Of a stretch of DNA of 45,163 nucleotides, positions 35,026-42,856 are shown piece after piece. Made by a program: the position numbers and the translations under genes. The stretch spans positions 1 to 45,163 of the forward strand of contig DYID01000006.1 of assembly GCA_020723805.1 (NCBI GenBank). Reading direction: 5' to 3'. Below the pieces are notes generated by a model, which saw only the letters and a program-made list of their open reading frames with translations, was not told the DNA's origin and did not search any database. The stretch comes from Anaerolinea sp. (GTDB taxonomy: Bacteria; Chloroflexota; Anaerolineae; Anaerolineales; Villigracilaceae). Each line of letters begins with the position of its first letter. The stretch's first letter is position 1.

Positions 35026-35600
35026 AGTTCCACCTCCAGTGCAAGGGAGGTCTGTTCGCGCAGGTCTTGCAGTCCGCGCGAGACGAGCATTTTGACGGCG
35101 GCTTCGGTCTTGCCGAGTACACGTGCGGCTTCGGAGTGCTTCAATCCGCCAAAGAAATGCAGGATGACCGCTTCGGCGCGGTCGGGGCTGATGCGGCGCA
35201 GGGCGCGCGCGACGGATGCGATTTGGAGGCGCAGCGCGGCGGCTTTATCGGTGGGCGGCGCGGGGTTGGGATAGTATTCCACCGCCTCCAGCGGGACCTC
35301 GCGCCGGCGTCCGCGAAAGAAGAGGGCGCGGCGTCTGGAAGCGATTCCCATCAACCACGCGGCGAAGGGCGCATCCCCGCGAAAGGAGCGGATGCCCTCC
35401 AGTGCGGCAAGGAAGGTTTGCGAGGTCAAATCCTCCGCGTCCTTGACGCTGCCCGTGTGCGCGATGTGATAACGATAGACGCGCGTCACGTGGCGGCGGT
35501 AGAGTTCGGCGAAGGCTTCCGCGTCTGAGACTGCCTGGCGTGCCAGTTCGGTCTCCTCGACAGGGGGGCTTTGGGTTTGTATGTCCATAAGAGTAGTCAT
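35022..35600 (-). CDS. ECF-type RNA polymerase sigma factor
   Basis: The 192-residue product has region 2 (AFAELYRRHVTRVYRYHIAH, DAEDLTSQTFLAALEGI) and region 4 (ISPDRAEAVILHFFGGLKHS, EAARVLGKTEAAVKMLVSRG). It directs RNA polymerase to a set of stress or envelope genes, presumably released when the linked membrane protein senses a signal. AGGAGG lies very near the ATG at 35600; M5 at 35588 is a possible alternative. A large palindrome lies upstream (35682-35744). Confidence 0.92.
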   Translation of the reverse strand: MTTLMDIQTQSPPVEETELARQAVSDAEAFAELYRRHVTRVYRYHIAHTGSVKDAEDLTSQTFLAALEGIRSFRGDAPFAAWLMGIASRRRALFFRGRRREVPLEAVEYYPNPAPPTDKAAALRLQIASVARALRRISPDRAEAVILHFFGGLKHSEAARVLGKTEAAVKMLVSRGLQDLREQTSLALEVEL

Positions 35601-35681
35601 AAACCTCCTGCTGTGAGTATGTTGCAGGAGGCGGGGAAAAGGTAACAGGGCGGCGTAACAGACTAAACGTCAGTTTCGGAT

Positions 35682-35744
35682 AACCGTCCCGAAGGCTGTT
35701 TTTTTTACCCTTGCAATCGCTTATGCAAAGCCTTCGGGACGGTT
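35682..35744. repeat. Long palindrome, CGTCCCGAAGG family, copy 1
   Basis: AACCGTCCCGAAGGCT (35682-35697) pairs perfectly over 16 bases with AGCCTTCGGGACGGTT (35729-35744). The centre holds a smaller TTGCA/TGCAA inverted repeat. The arm core CGTCCCGAAGG recurs at 42781. It lies between the thioesterase stop and the sigma-factor start. Confidence 0.88.
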
Positions 35745-35857
35745 CACGGGCTTGTCCCGAATTCAGGCGGCTTACGTCGCTTTCTACAGATTGCTCTTGC
35801 GCTTATCATGTACAAAATGAATTTTCCCGCACTACCCGCCAGGGCAAGTGTGCAGCA

Positions 35858-36331
35858 TCAATCGGGATACACTTTCCACCCCAATTCTTCCAGCCGTGAG
35901 AGGTCGAACTGTGCCTCGGGGACGTTGATGAGCAGGGTGCTGCCTTCGGCGAGCAGCTCGCCCGTTTCGGCGTCGTAGATACCTGCCCACGCCTCGGCAG
36001 ACCTGGCTTTTGTCTTTCCCGCTCTGCCGATGATTTTGAGCGGTTTGCCTACCGGCACGTTCTTGCGGTATTTCACTTCGAGCTTGGCGGTGAACATGAA
36101 GCGCGGATTTTGCGGATCGCTGCCCATGTGTGCCCGCCCAGAGATTTCGTCAATGATCGCGCCGACGATGCCCCCATGCAAGACGCCGGGGTATCCCTGA
36201 AAATGTTCCGGCGCGGTATAGGTTGTTTCGACTACGCCGGGTTCGGTTTCATAGATGTGCAGATGCAAACCGACCGGGTTTTCGAGCCCGCAGATGAAAC
36301 ACATTTTGGAGTTGGGTTGTTTTGTCCGCAT
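35858..36331 (-). CDS. PaaI-like hotdog-fold thioesterase
   Basis: The 157-residue protein has the hotdog thioesterase features FQGYPGVLHGGIVGAIIDEI (HGG motif with the following Asp/Glu region) and LEVKYRKNVPVGKPLKIIGR. The N-terminal MCFICGLENPVGLHL is a CxxC-type start seen in a subset of PaaI-like proteins. It hydrolyses acyl-CoA thioesters; substrate unknown. The start at 36331 fits the family and lies 7 nt after a TATAAT box, so the message is probably leaderless. Longer upstream reading is not protein-like. Confidence 0.87.
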   Translation of the reverse strand: MRTKQPNSKMCFICGLENPVGLHLHIYETEPGVVETTYTAPEHFQGYPGVLHGGIVGAIIDEISGRAHMGSDPQNPRFMFTAKLEVKYRKNVPVGKPLKIIGRAGKTKARSAEAWAGIYDAETGELLAEGSTLLINVPEAQFDLSRLEELGWKVYPD

Positions 36332-36338
36332 GTCGTGA

Positions 36339-36344
36339 ATTATA
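36339..36344 (-). promoter_or_regulatory. -10 box TATAAT, leaderless thioesterase transcript
   Basis: Minus-strand TATAAT with 7 nt between it and the ATG; no ribosome binding site. Confidence 0.7.
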
Positions 36345-36383
36345 CATGGGCGCGAATTCCTGAAACACCCCCGCAGCCATTGT

Positions 36384-38477
36384 TCAAGGTCTGATGAAAA
36401 TATCCGCCATGTAGTAGGCGTGTTCGTAGGCGGCGATGGCGCCGCATTCGCCGGGGATGGGTTCGATGTTTTCGTTGCCGTTGACATCCACGCCTTTGAG
36501 GATTTGATTGGCAAGGACGACCGCCTGACGAACGGCGCTTTCGGCTTCGGATAACGACCCGCTTCCTGCCACGACCATTAACTGGTCCCGCAATTGAGCC
36601 GTCCACCCGCTGACGTTTTCGGCGGCAATCCTGACGTGTTCGCCGTGAACGAGCATGTTTTCGGTGGCGTCCGGCGATTGCATGGAGAGGTTGGCGTGCG
36701 AGAACGTTCCCTGGATGTAGCCGTTGTTGCTCCCGTTCAAAAGCAAGCCGAAGCCGTCACCGGGGTCGTCAGTCGTGCCATCTCCGTTCCAGTCTTTGTA
36801 TTCGGGGCTTTGCGAACCGACGATGAGATTCAACATTTGTTCCGTGCGGAGACGGACATTTTTCTCATCCCCCGCTTCAAAGGAGGCAAGCAGGTCTTGT
36901 GAGAGGCTGTTCAATAACTCCGTGTCTCGCAGCAAGCCGTGAACGAAGGGCGTTTGATTGGGTGTGGCGCTGAACGCGGCGAGCAAATGCCGGACGTGCG
37001 TAAAACCGCCGTGCGGCAGGAGGGCAAGGAAGGCAACTTCGTTGGATGGATTGGGGTTGTTATCGGCGTTGGGTTCGATGGTGATTTGGACGCCGTGATA
37101 GAGGGCAAGCAGGTTGCGCCCGGCAGGGTCCACGAACGCGAGAGAGGCGCGGTTTTCCGGGCTGAACTCGATGACGCCAATGCTGAAGAGGGTCTCGCCG
37201 TCATCGGCAATCAGCCATGCCTGGTAGTGAGCGCCTTGCGGCGGAGGCGGCAGGTTGTTGGAGGAGAAGGTCACCTGGTCGGCAACTTTCGAGCCATCTT
37301 GAAAGCGGAGCACGCCCAACGGTTCGGCGAGCGGAGCCCGGGGCGGAACTTCCGCCGGCGAAGTGGGAACCATGTTGTGCGCTGGCATTTCGGTGGGAGC
37401 GGGCGGCGGAGTTTGTGTGGGCGCAGGGGGCGGCGGCGTGCCGCGCATCATTGCCCACGCACCAAATGCCACGGCAAGCACCACAGCGCCGATCACGAAA
37501 GGAACGATGGATTTTTTGGCTCCTCTTTTTTTGAGCGCCTGCTCGAAGTTTTGGCGGGTCACGGTGATGGATTTGCCGATGGCAGAGCGCACGTTCAGGG
37601 TTTCGGCGTCGGCGGTGCGGGTGAGGGCGGCTTCGAATGCCTCGGCAAATTCGAGCGGGGTTTGGAAGCGTTCGTTGGGGTCTTTGGCGAGGGCGCGGTT
37701 GATGACCTCCTGAAGCCGGGGGGAGAGTCCCGGGATGGGAGGAGGCGGGTCGTAAATCTGCATGTGGAGGACGGTCAGGGTGGAATCGGCTTCGAAGGGG
37801 ACGCGTCCCGCCAGCATTTCATACACGGTGACGCCCAGCGAGTACACGTCGGTGCGCGAGTCCACGCGCTCGCCGCGCGCCTGTTCGGGACTCATGTAGG
37901 CGGGCGTGCCGGTGATGGTGCCGGTGCTGGTCTGTGTGTTCGATTGGATGAAGCGCACCAGCCCGAAGTCGGTCAGAATCGGTTCCACGTCGTCCGGCAG
38001 GGGTTTATCCGTCGTGACGGGGACCGTGCGGGATGTGAGCAGGATGTTGGCAGGCTTGACATCGCGGTGGATGACGTTGTTTTGGTGGGCGTAGGTGAGG
38101 GCGGCGGCAATTTTTTTGAGCAGTTCACGGACTTGGGTCAGGTCGAGGCGTTCGTTACGTTTGTGCAGTTCACGCAGATATGCGCCCAGCGAGGCGCCCG
38201 GCACAAATTCCATGACCAGATAGGGCTGGTTCTGGTACGAGTCGAAATCGAAGATCTGCACGATGTTGGGGTGCCGAAGCATGGCAATCACCCGCGCCTC
38301 GCGCTCGAAGCGGTCGCGCAGTTCGGGTTCTTCCTGCAGGTCGGCTTTCAGCAATTTGACTGCCACCGGGCGGTGGAGGGTGGTATGTGTGCCGAGATAG
38401 ACTTCCGCCATTCCCCCTTTGGCGAGGAACATATCCACGCTGACTTTCCCGAGCATTTTTCCGTTAAGGCTGGGCAT
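36384..38477 (-). CDS. Transmembrane Ser/Thr protein kinase with large extracellular part
   Basis: The 697-residue protein has an N-terminal kinase: VAVKLLK (ATP lysine), VIHRDVKPANILL (catalytic loop), TDFGLVRF, and TPAYMSPEQARG. A single membrane helix (SIVPFVIGAVVLAVAFGAWA) lies near 320-345, followed by a Pro/Thr-rich stalk. The outer part contains HYQAWLIADDGETLFSIGVI, like the anti-sigma-K/RskA fold, and two Ca2+-loop-like stretches (DWNGDGTTDD, DVNGNENIEP) reminiscent of dockerin or EF-hand loops. It likely senses an outside signal. A TATAAT box ends 6 nt before the ATG. Confidence 0.9.
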   Translation of the reverse strand: MPSLNGKMLGKVSVDMFLAKGGMAEVYLGTHTTLHRPVAVKLLKADLQEEPELRDRFEREARVIAMLRHPNIVQIFDFDSYQNQPYLVMEFVPGASLGAYLRELHKRNERLDLTQVRELLKKIAAALTYAHQNNVIHRDVKPANILLTSRTVPVTTDKPLPDDVEPILTDFGLVRFIQSNTQTSTGTITGTPAYMSPEQARGERVDSRTDVYSLGVTVYEMLAGRVPFEADSTLTVLHMQIYDPPPPIPGLSPRLQEVINRALAKDPNERFQTPLEFAEAFEAALTRTADAETLNVRSAIGKSITVTRQNFEQALKKRGAKKSIVPFVIGAVVLAVAFGAWAMMRGTPPPPAPTQTPPPAPTEMPAHNMVPTSPAEVPPRAPLAEPLGVLRFQDGSKVADQVTFSSNNLPPPPQGAHYQAWLIADDGETLFSIGVIEFSPENRASLAFVDPAGRNLLALYHGVQITIEPNADNNPNPSNEVAFLALLPHGGFTHVRHLLAAFSATPNQTPFVHGLLRDTELLNSLSQDLLASFEAGDEKNVRLRTEQMLNLIVGSQSPEYKDWNGDGTTDDPGDGFGLLLNGSNNGYIQGTFSHANLSMQSPDATENMLVHGEHVRIAAENVSGWTAQLRDQLMVVAGSGSLSEAESAVRQAVVLANQILKGVDVNGNENIEPIPGECGAIAAYEHAYYMADIFIRP

Positions 38478-38483
38478 AAGCAG

Positions 38484-38489
38484 ATTATA
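38484..38489 (-). promoter_or_regulatory. -10 box TATAAT, leaderless kinase transcript
   Basis: Minus-strand TATAAT with 6 nt before the kinase ATG; no ribosome binding site. Confidence 0.7.
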
Positions 38490-38555
38490 CAGCAGTAAAT
38501 CCGCCGGCTGTATTTTGAAATGCTACGAAAATGAAACAGCAGCCCTGCTCTGGGT

Positions 38556-39074
38556 TCATCTGCGGTTAAAGTTCCCAACGTTCTCCTCGAGCGGTTTTTC
38601 CATGCCGATGTCGTCCGGGTCGTCGCCAACGGCTTGGATTTCGTAAAAGCCCAACCGTTTGTAGAATTCCACGGCGCGTTTCTGGTAAACGGGATCGGTG
38701 AAGAGGCGCATGTATCTGTATCCCTTTTGGCGGGCGATGGCGAAGAGCTCCTTCATCATGCGGTAGCCCAGTCCCTGACCGTGATATTCCGAGAGCAGCC
38801 ATAGCCGCTTCAATTCGCAGACGCCTGCCTCCAGGAAGCGGATGGCGCCCGTACCGATGATGCGCCCGTCATGAACGGTTACGAGAAAGGTCCCGCCGTT
38901 TTCGAAATAGTTGGCGCGCACATCGTCCATCTCTTTGAGTTTTCCCTGCGCCGAGAACTTGGCAATGGATTCTTCCAGCGTATCGGCTCCCCCGAAAATT
39001 TCAAAAGCGACGGTGAAGATGACCCGTTTGGCTTGCGGGATTTCATGTTCCTGAATGGGGCGGATTTCGATCAT
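38556..39074 (-). CDS. GNAT family N-acetyltransferase
   Basis: The 172-residue protein has GNAT motif A in ELKRLWLLSEYHGQGLGYRM (Q-x-x-G-x-G/A type acetyl-CoA loop reading HGQGLGYRM) and the late motif VYQKRAVEFYKRLGFYEI. It transfers an acetyl group from acetyl-CoA to an unknown amine. Length is normal. A TAAAAT box ends 6 nt before the ATG and no ribosome binding site is present. It is a single-gene unit. Confidence 0.9.
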   Translation of the reverse strand: MIEIRPIQEHEIPQAKRVIFTVAFEIFGGADTLEESIAKFSAQGKLKEMDDVRANYFENGGTFLVTVHDGRIIGTGAIRFLEAGVCELKRLWLLSEYHGQGLGYRMMKELFAIARQKGYRYMRLFTDPVYQKRAVEFYKRLGFYEIQAVGDDPDDIGMEKPLEENVGNFNRR

Positions 39075-39080
39075 GCGCCG

Positions 39081-39086
39081 ATTTTA
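39081..39086 (-). promoter_or_regulatory. -10 box TAAAAT, leaderless acetyltransferase transcript
   Basis: Minus-strand TAAAAT with 6 nt before the ATG at 39074. Confidence 0.6.
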
Positions 39087-39105
39087 CCTCTCACCTAAAC
39101 GTTTT

Positions 39106-39179
39106 CACCACGGAGCCACAGAGAGCACAGAGAAAACCTGAAAAATCTTTGGGAACTCCGTGTTCTCCGTGGTGAGCGA
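39106..39179. repeat. Facing CACGGAG-type repeats between divergent genes
   Basis: CACCACGGAG, CCACAGAGAG, CACAGAG on the left face CTCCGTG, TTCTCCGTGGTG on the right, an inverted pair of degenerate short repeats. It fills most of the gap between the divergent acetyltransferase and MFS genes. Confidence 0.7.
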
Positions 39180-39245
39180 TGCTTTTGCCCATCCTTTCCG
39201 TCATTCCCTTTTACCGAACCTGGTCAAAAGTTGTGCCGGGTATTA

Positions 39246-39251
39246 TATAAT
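39246..39251 (+). promoter_or_regulatory. -10 box TATAAT, leaderless MFS transcript
   Basis: TATAAT with 6 nt before the GTG at 39258; TGGTCA at 39221-39226 is a poor -35 candidate at long spacing. Confidence 0.65.
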
Positions 39252-39257
39252 CCAGCC

Positions 39258-40499
39258 GTGACATCCATCAACGCCTCGAGCGAAGAAGACCTTCGCATTC
39301 AAAAATTGAACTTTCGCTACGTGCAGATTGACGCTGTGGGGGTGAGTATTTCCAATGTCGCCGCGCCGTTTCTCCCCGTGTTTCTGACGCGTTTGGGCGC
39401 GACCAATTTTCAGGTGGGATTGCTTACCTCCATGCCCGGCGTGACCGGTCTCCTGCTCGCCATTGTGGTGGGGCGGTTTTTGCAGTCCCGCAAAAACATC
39501 GTTCCCTGGTACAGCCTGTCGCGCCTGATGGTCATCCTGTGCTATGCGCTGACCGGCATCCTTGCCCTGCTGCTCGAAGAGAAGTACGTCATCGTTGCCA
39601 CGCTGGGCATTTGGGCGTTTGCCACTATCCCGCAGACGGCGCTGGCGGTGGCGTTTTCAGTGGTGATGAACGGCGTGGCTGGACCGACGGGACGGTATGC
39701 CCTGCTCAGCCGCCGCTGGACCATCTTCGGGCTGACCGGCGTCATCGGGACGTTCATCGTCACCCGCGTCATTGACCTGATTGATTTTCCCGTCAATTAT
39801 GCCGCCATGTTTCTCATCCTTTCGCTGGGGGGCTTTCTTAGTTTTTACTTTTCGCAAAAAATCACGCTCCCCGACCAGCCCCCTCCGCCTCTCACCAACG
39901 CTTCTCCCCGGCGCGGGCTGCGCGGTCTTCTCGAACTGCTCAAGGCAAATCCTGCTTTCCTCTCCTTTTCCCTCAAGCGGTTTGTGTACTTTTCTGCCCT
40001 CACGTTGGGAGCACCCATCATGCCGTTGTTTCTGGTGCGCGAAGTCCATGCCACTGACAGTCAGATTGGCGCGGTGAACATGGCGATGACGCTGGTGATG
40101 CTGGCAGGTTATTTTGCCTGGCCCCGCATCACCCTCCGACGCAGCGGACGGTTCGTCCTGCTGGCAACGACGCTGGGGATGGTGTTATATCCGGCGTTGA
40201 GCGCCCTCACGCCGCGCATCGAACTGATTATTCTCTATGCGGGCATTGCCGGCTTCTTTCAGGGAGGGCTCGACCTGGTGTTCTTCGATGAGTTGATGAA
40301 GACCGTGCCGGCGGAATATAGCGCAACGTTTGTAGCCATCGCCCAATCCATGCAATACCTTTCCATGATTCTCGCGCCTCTGCTGGGAACGTGGCTGGCG
40401 GGCTACATTGGCTTGGCAGGCGCATTGTGGGTGAGCGCCGGCTTGCGGTTTTTGGGCTTTGTACTTTTCCTTCTGCCGGAGAAGAAACAAGCCGCCTGA
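39258..40499 (+). CDS. Major facilitator superfamily transporter
   Basis: The 413-residue membrane protein has about 12 hydrophobic segments in two halves, with a charged central loop (TNASPRRGLRGLLELLKANP). LTRLGATNFQVGLLTSMPGV and the following GRFLQSRKNI resemble the first cytoplasmic loop region of MFS exporters. Substrate unknown. The GTG at 39258 is preferred to a TTG at 39231: the latter frame runs through the -10 box itself, while GTG lies 6 nt after TATAAT. Divergent from the acetyltransferase. Confidence 0.85.
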   Translation: MTSINASSEEDLRIQKLNFRYVQIDAVGVSISNVAAPFLPVFLTRLGATNFQVGLLTSMPGVTGLLLAIVVGRFLQSRKNIVPWYSLSRLMVILCYALTGILALLLEEKYVIVATLGIWAFATIPQTALAVAFSVVMNGVAGPTGRYALLSRRWTIFGLTGVIGTFIVTRVIDLIDFPVNYAAMFLILSLGGFLSFYFSQKITLPDQPPPPLTNASPRRGLRGLLELLKANPAFLSFSLKRFVYFSALTLGAPIMPLFLVREVHATDSQIGAVNMAMTLVMLAGYFAWPRITLRRSGRFVLLATTLGMVLYPALSALTPRIELIILYAGIAGFFQGGLDLVFFDELMKTVPAEYSATFVAIAQSMQYLSMILAPLLGTWLAGYIGLAGALWVSAGLRFLGFVLFLLPEKKQAA

Positions 40500-40531
40500 C
40501 CGCCCGGTTTGCCGTCTCTTTTGCCTCATGC

Positions 40532-40537
40532 TAGAAT
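40532..40537 (+). promoter_or_regulatory. -10 box TAGAAT, leaderless MoaD-like transcript
   Basis: TAGAAT with 7 nt before the ATG at 40545; no ribosome binding site. Confidence 0.55.
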
Positions 40538-40544
40538 TCGACCC

Positions 40545-40784
40545 ATGTTGATACGGGTCAAACTTATCGCCAATTACCGTCAAGCCCTGCCGCCCGGACA
40601 CAATCACGGCATGGTGGAACTGGACATGCCGGAAGGCGCGACGGTCTATGACGCCATCTCGCGTTTCGACATCCCTCTCAACGACGAAAGCGTCATCGTG
40701 TTGAATGGTCTCACCGTGGACCTGAACACACCGCTCAAGGAAGGCGATATGGTTACAGCGTTTTCCGCCATCGCCGGCGGATAA
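40545..40784 (+). CDS. MoaD/ThiS-like sulfur carrier protein
   Basis: The 79-residue protein has the beta-grasp ubiquitin-like pattern of small sulfur carriers: VKLIANYRQALPP, GATVYDAISRFDIPLND, VIVLNGLTVDLNTPLKEGDM and the terminal FSAIAGG. The C-terminal Gly-Gly is the site of adenylation and thiocarboxylate formation. MoaD-like genes beside AOR genes are a known pattern and suggest a role in making the pterin dithiolene for the tungsten cofactor. The ATG at 40545 fits both the family start and the 7-nt distance from TAGAAT; an upstream ATG at 40509 is less likely. Confidence 0.87.
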   Translation: MLIRVKLIANYRQALPPGHNHGMVELDMPEGATVYDAISRFDIPLNDESVIVLNGLTVDLNTPLKEGDMVTAFSAIAGG

Positions 40785-40788
40785 AACT

Positions 40789-40860
40789 ATTAACCACGAA
40801 GGACACAAAGGGCACGAAGAATTTCTTTCATCCTTCACATTTCATCCTTCATCCTTTCCA
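40789..40860. repeat. Two short-unit arrays between MoaD-like and AOR genes
   Basis: First 9-bp units (CCACGAAGG, ACACAAAGG, GCACGAAGA; 40793-40821), then 7-bp units (TTCATCC, TTCACAT, TTCATCC, TTCATCC; about 40826-40857). The arrays end at the AAGGAG ribosome binding site of the AOR gene. Confidence 0.75.
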
Positions 40861-40870
40861 AGGAGTTCCC

Positions 40871-42703
40871 ATGTACGGCTGGCACCTCAAAATTTTGCGC
40901 GTGAACCTCACCACCCGAAAAGTCACCACCGAAGACGTTGACCCGAAAATTGCCCGCGATTATCTCGGTGGGCGCGGCTGGGCGATCCATTACATGTACA
41001 AAGAGATGGACCCCGCTGTGGACCCGCTTTCGCCGCAGAACATGCTCATCTTTGCCACAGGTCCACTCACGGCTACGCCCGCGCCGACCGGCAACCGCTA
41101 CATGGTCGTCACCAAGTCGCCGTTGACGGGAGCGCTGGCGCATTCCAACTCCGGCGGCGACTTTCCCACCTGGCTGAAGCGCACCGGCTTCGACATGTTC
41201 ATCTTCGAGGGGAGGGCGTCAGAGCCGGTTTATGTTTGGGTCAACGAGGACCGGGTCGAGGTCCGCTCTGCCGCGCATGTGTGGGGCAAAGATACGCATG
41301 AGACGACGGACATCCTGCTCGCGGAGACGCATTCCGATGCGCGCGTCGCCTGCATCGGACCGGCGGGCGAGAATCTCGCGCTCATGGCGGCAATCATGAA
41401 CGACAAGCACCGCGCGGCGGCGCGTTCGGGCGTTGGCGCGGTGATGGGAAGTAAAAATCTCAAGGCGGTGGTGGCGATGGGGAACAAGAATCCGCCGCTG
41501 CACAACCCCGAAGGAATGCGCGAAATCAGCGTGAACACCTCCAAGAACGTGGGTGCCGATGTCAAGAAGGGCTCGAACATGCGCATTTACGGCACGTCGT
41601 ATGTTCCGCAGGTGACGAACACGCTCGGCATTCTGCCCACGAGGAATTTTTTGCAAGGCACGTTCGAACACGTCCACAACATTGACGGCGATGCGCTCAA
41701 GGACAACTACCTCATCCGCCACACGCCTTGTTACCGCTGTCCGCTTTCGTGCGGACGCCTCACTGAAGTGCCGGATGGACCCTACAAAGGCAAGGGCGAA
41801 GGTCCCGAGTATGAGACGATTTCCTCTCTTGGCACGGGATGCGGCGTGAGCAACCTCGCCGCGCTCGTCAAGGCAAATTACCTGTGCAATGAATACGGCT
41901 TGGATACCATCTCGACCGGCATGACGATAGCCGCCGCGATGGAGATGTATGAAAAGGGATATATCTCCGACGAGGTGACCGGCATCCCGCTGCGCTTCGG
42001 CGACCACGACGCCATGATTGCCATGATCAAAAAGATGGCATACGGCGAAGGCTTCGGCAAAGACCTGGCGATGGGCAGTTACCGCTTGTGTGAAAAATAC
42101 GGTCACCCTGAACTTGCCGTGACCACGCGCAAGCAGGAGTTCCCCGGCTACGACCCGCGCGGGTCGCAGGGGATGGGTTTGCTGTATGCCACCTCCAACA
42201 AGGGCGCCTCGCACATGGAAGGCGATGTTGCCTACGAGGAGGTCTTCGGCGTGCCGGTGAAGGAAAACCCGCTTACCACCGAAGGCAAGGCGGAACTCGT
42301 CAAGCACTTTCAGGATTCGTTTGCGTTGATTGATTCTTCGGGGTTGTGTGTGTTCGTTGCCATCCGCTACGTCTTCGACAAGAACCGCATCATCTGGCCC
42401 CAAACGCTTGCCGCCATGATGAACCTTTCCACCGGCGCGGGCTACACTCCCGAAGAGGTGCTGAAAGCCGCCGACCGCGTCTATACCCTCGAGCGCATGT
42501 TCCTCATCAAAGCGGGTTCGGGTCCCGAGTGGGATACGCTCCCGCCGCGCATGTTGCACGAGCCTTTGCCGGATGGTCCCGCCAAGGGCAGGGTGGTGGA
42601 ACTCGACAAGATGCTCCCGGAGTTTTACCAGCGGCGCGGCTGGGATGAAAGAGGCTATCCCACCAAAGAAAAGTTGCTGGAACTGGGACTGCCGTTGAAT
42701 TAA
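40871..42703 (+). CDS. Aldehyde:ferredoxin oxidoreductase family protein, copy 2
   Basis: The 610-residue protein has GPLTATPAPTGNRYMVVTKSP, RSGVGAVMGSKNLKAVVAMG, the cluster ligands C287, C290 and C294 (CYRCPLSC) and C493 in SSGLCVF. All four positions closely match the classic AOR. It uses a tungsten (or molybdenum) bis-pterin and ferredoxin. It differs clearly from copy 1 (for instance an SSGLC motif instead of NALVTC), so substrates may differ. AAGGAG lies at good spacing before the ATG. The MoaD-like gene upstream and a strong terminator downstream frame it. Confidence 0.94.
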   Translation: MYGWHLKILRVNLTTRKVTTEDVDPKIARDYLGGRGWAIHYMYKEMDPAVDPLSPQNMLIFATGPLTATPAPTGNRYMVVTKSPLTGALAHSNSGGDFPTWLKRTGFDMFIFEGRASEPVYVWVNEDRVEVRSAAHVWGKDTHETTDILLAETHSDARVACIGPAGENLALMAAIMNDKHRAAARSGVGAVMGSKNLKAVVAMGNKNPPLHNPEGMREISVNTSKNVGADVKKGSNMRIYGTSYVPQVTNTLGILPTRNFLQGTFEHVHNIDGDALKDNYLIRHTPCYRCPLSCGRLTEVPDGPYKGKGEGPEYETISSLGTGCGVSNLAALVKANYLCNEYGLDTISTGMTIAAAMEMYEKGYISDEVTGIPLRFGDHDAMIAMIKKMAYGEGFGKDLAMGSYRLCEKYGHPELAVTTRKQEFPGYDPRGSQGMGLLYATSNKGASHMEGDVAYEEVFGVPVKENPLTTEGKAELVKHFQDSFALIDSSGLCVFVAIRYVFDKNRIIWPQTLAAMMNLSTGAGYTPEEVLKAADRVYTLERMFLIKAGSGPEWDTLPPRMLHEPLPDGPAKGRVVELDKMLPEFYQRRGWDERGYPTKEKLLELGLPLN

Positions 42704-42706
42704 ACG

Positions 42707-42737
42707 AAGAAGCGGACGCGAGGAACGTCCGCTTCTT
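42707..42737 (+). terminator. Strong terminator after the second AOR
   Basis: AAGAAGCGGACG (42707-42718) pairs with CGTCCGCTTCTT (42726-42737), followed by a pyrimidine tract made of CCTCTTT units (42738-42753) that itself looks like a short heptamer array. Confidence 0.88.
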
Positions 42738-42772
42738 TCCTCTTTCCTCTTTCTTCTTGCTTTACTCACCTT

Positions 42773-42840
42773 ACGCGAAACGTCCCGAAGGTTCTCGCAA
42801 ATTGTGCCTGTTTTCCAGCCAAACCTTCGGGACGGTGCGT
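42773..42840. repeat. Long palindrome, CGTCCCGAAGG family, copy 2
   Basis: CGTCCCGAAGGTT (42781-42793) pairs with AACCTTCGGGACG (42822-42834); outer ACGC/GCGT extends it. The arms share CGTCCCGAAGG with 35682-35744, while the centres differ. It lies between convergent genes. Confidence 0.85.
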
Positions 42841-42856
42841 AACACTGATTGCCAAC

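Noticed and set aside
36939-38498. 519-residue open frame on the plus strand
   Set aside because: Antisense to the kinase; the kinase has all catalytic motifs.
39231-39257. TTG start giving a longer MFS protein
   Set aside because: That extension would be encoded by the -10 box itself.
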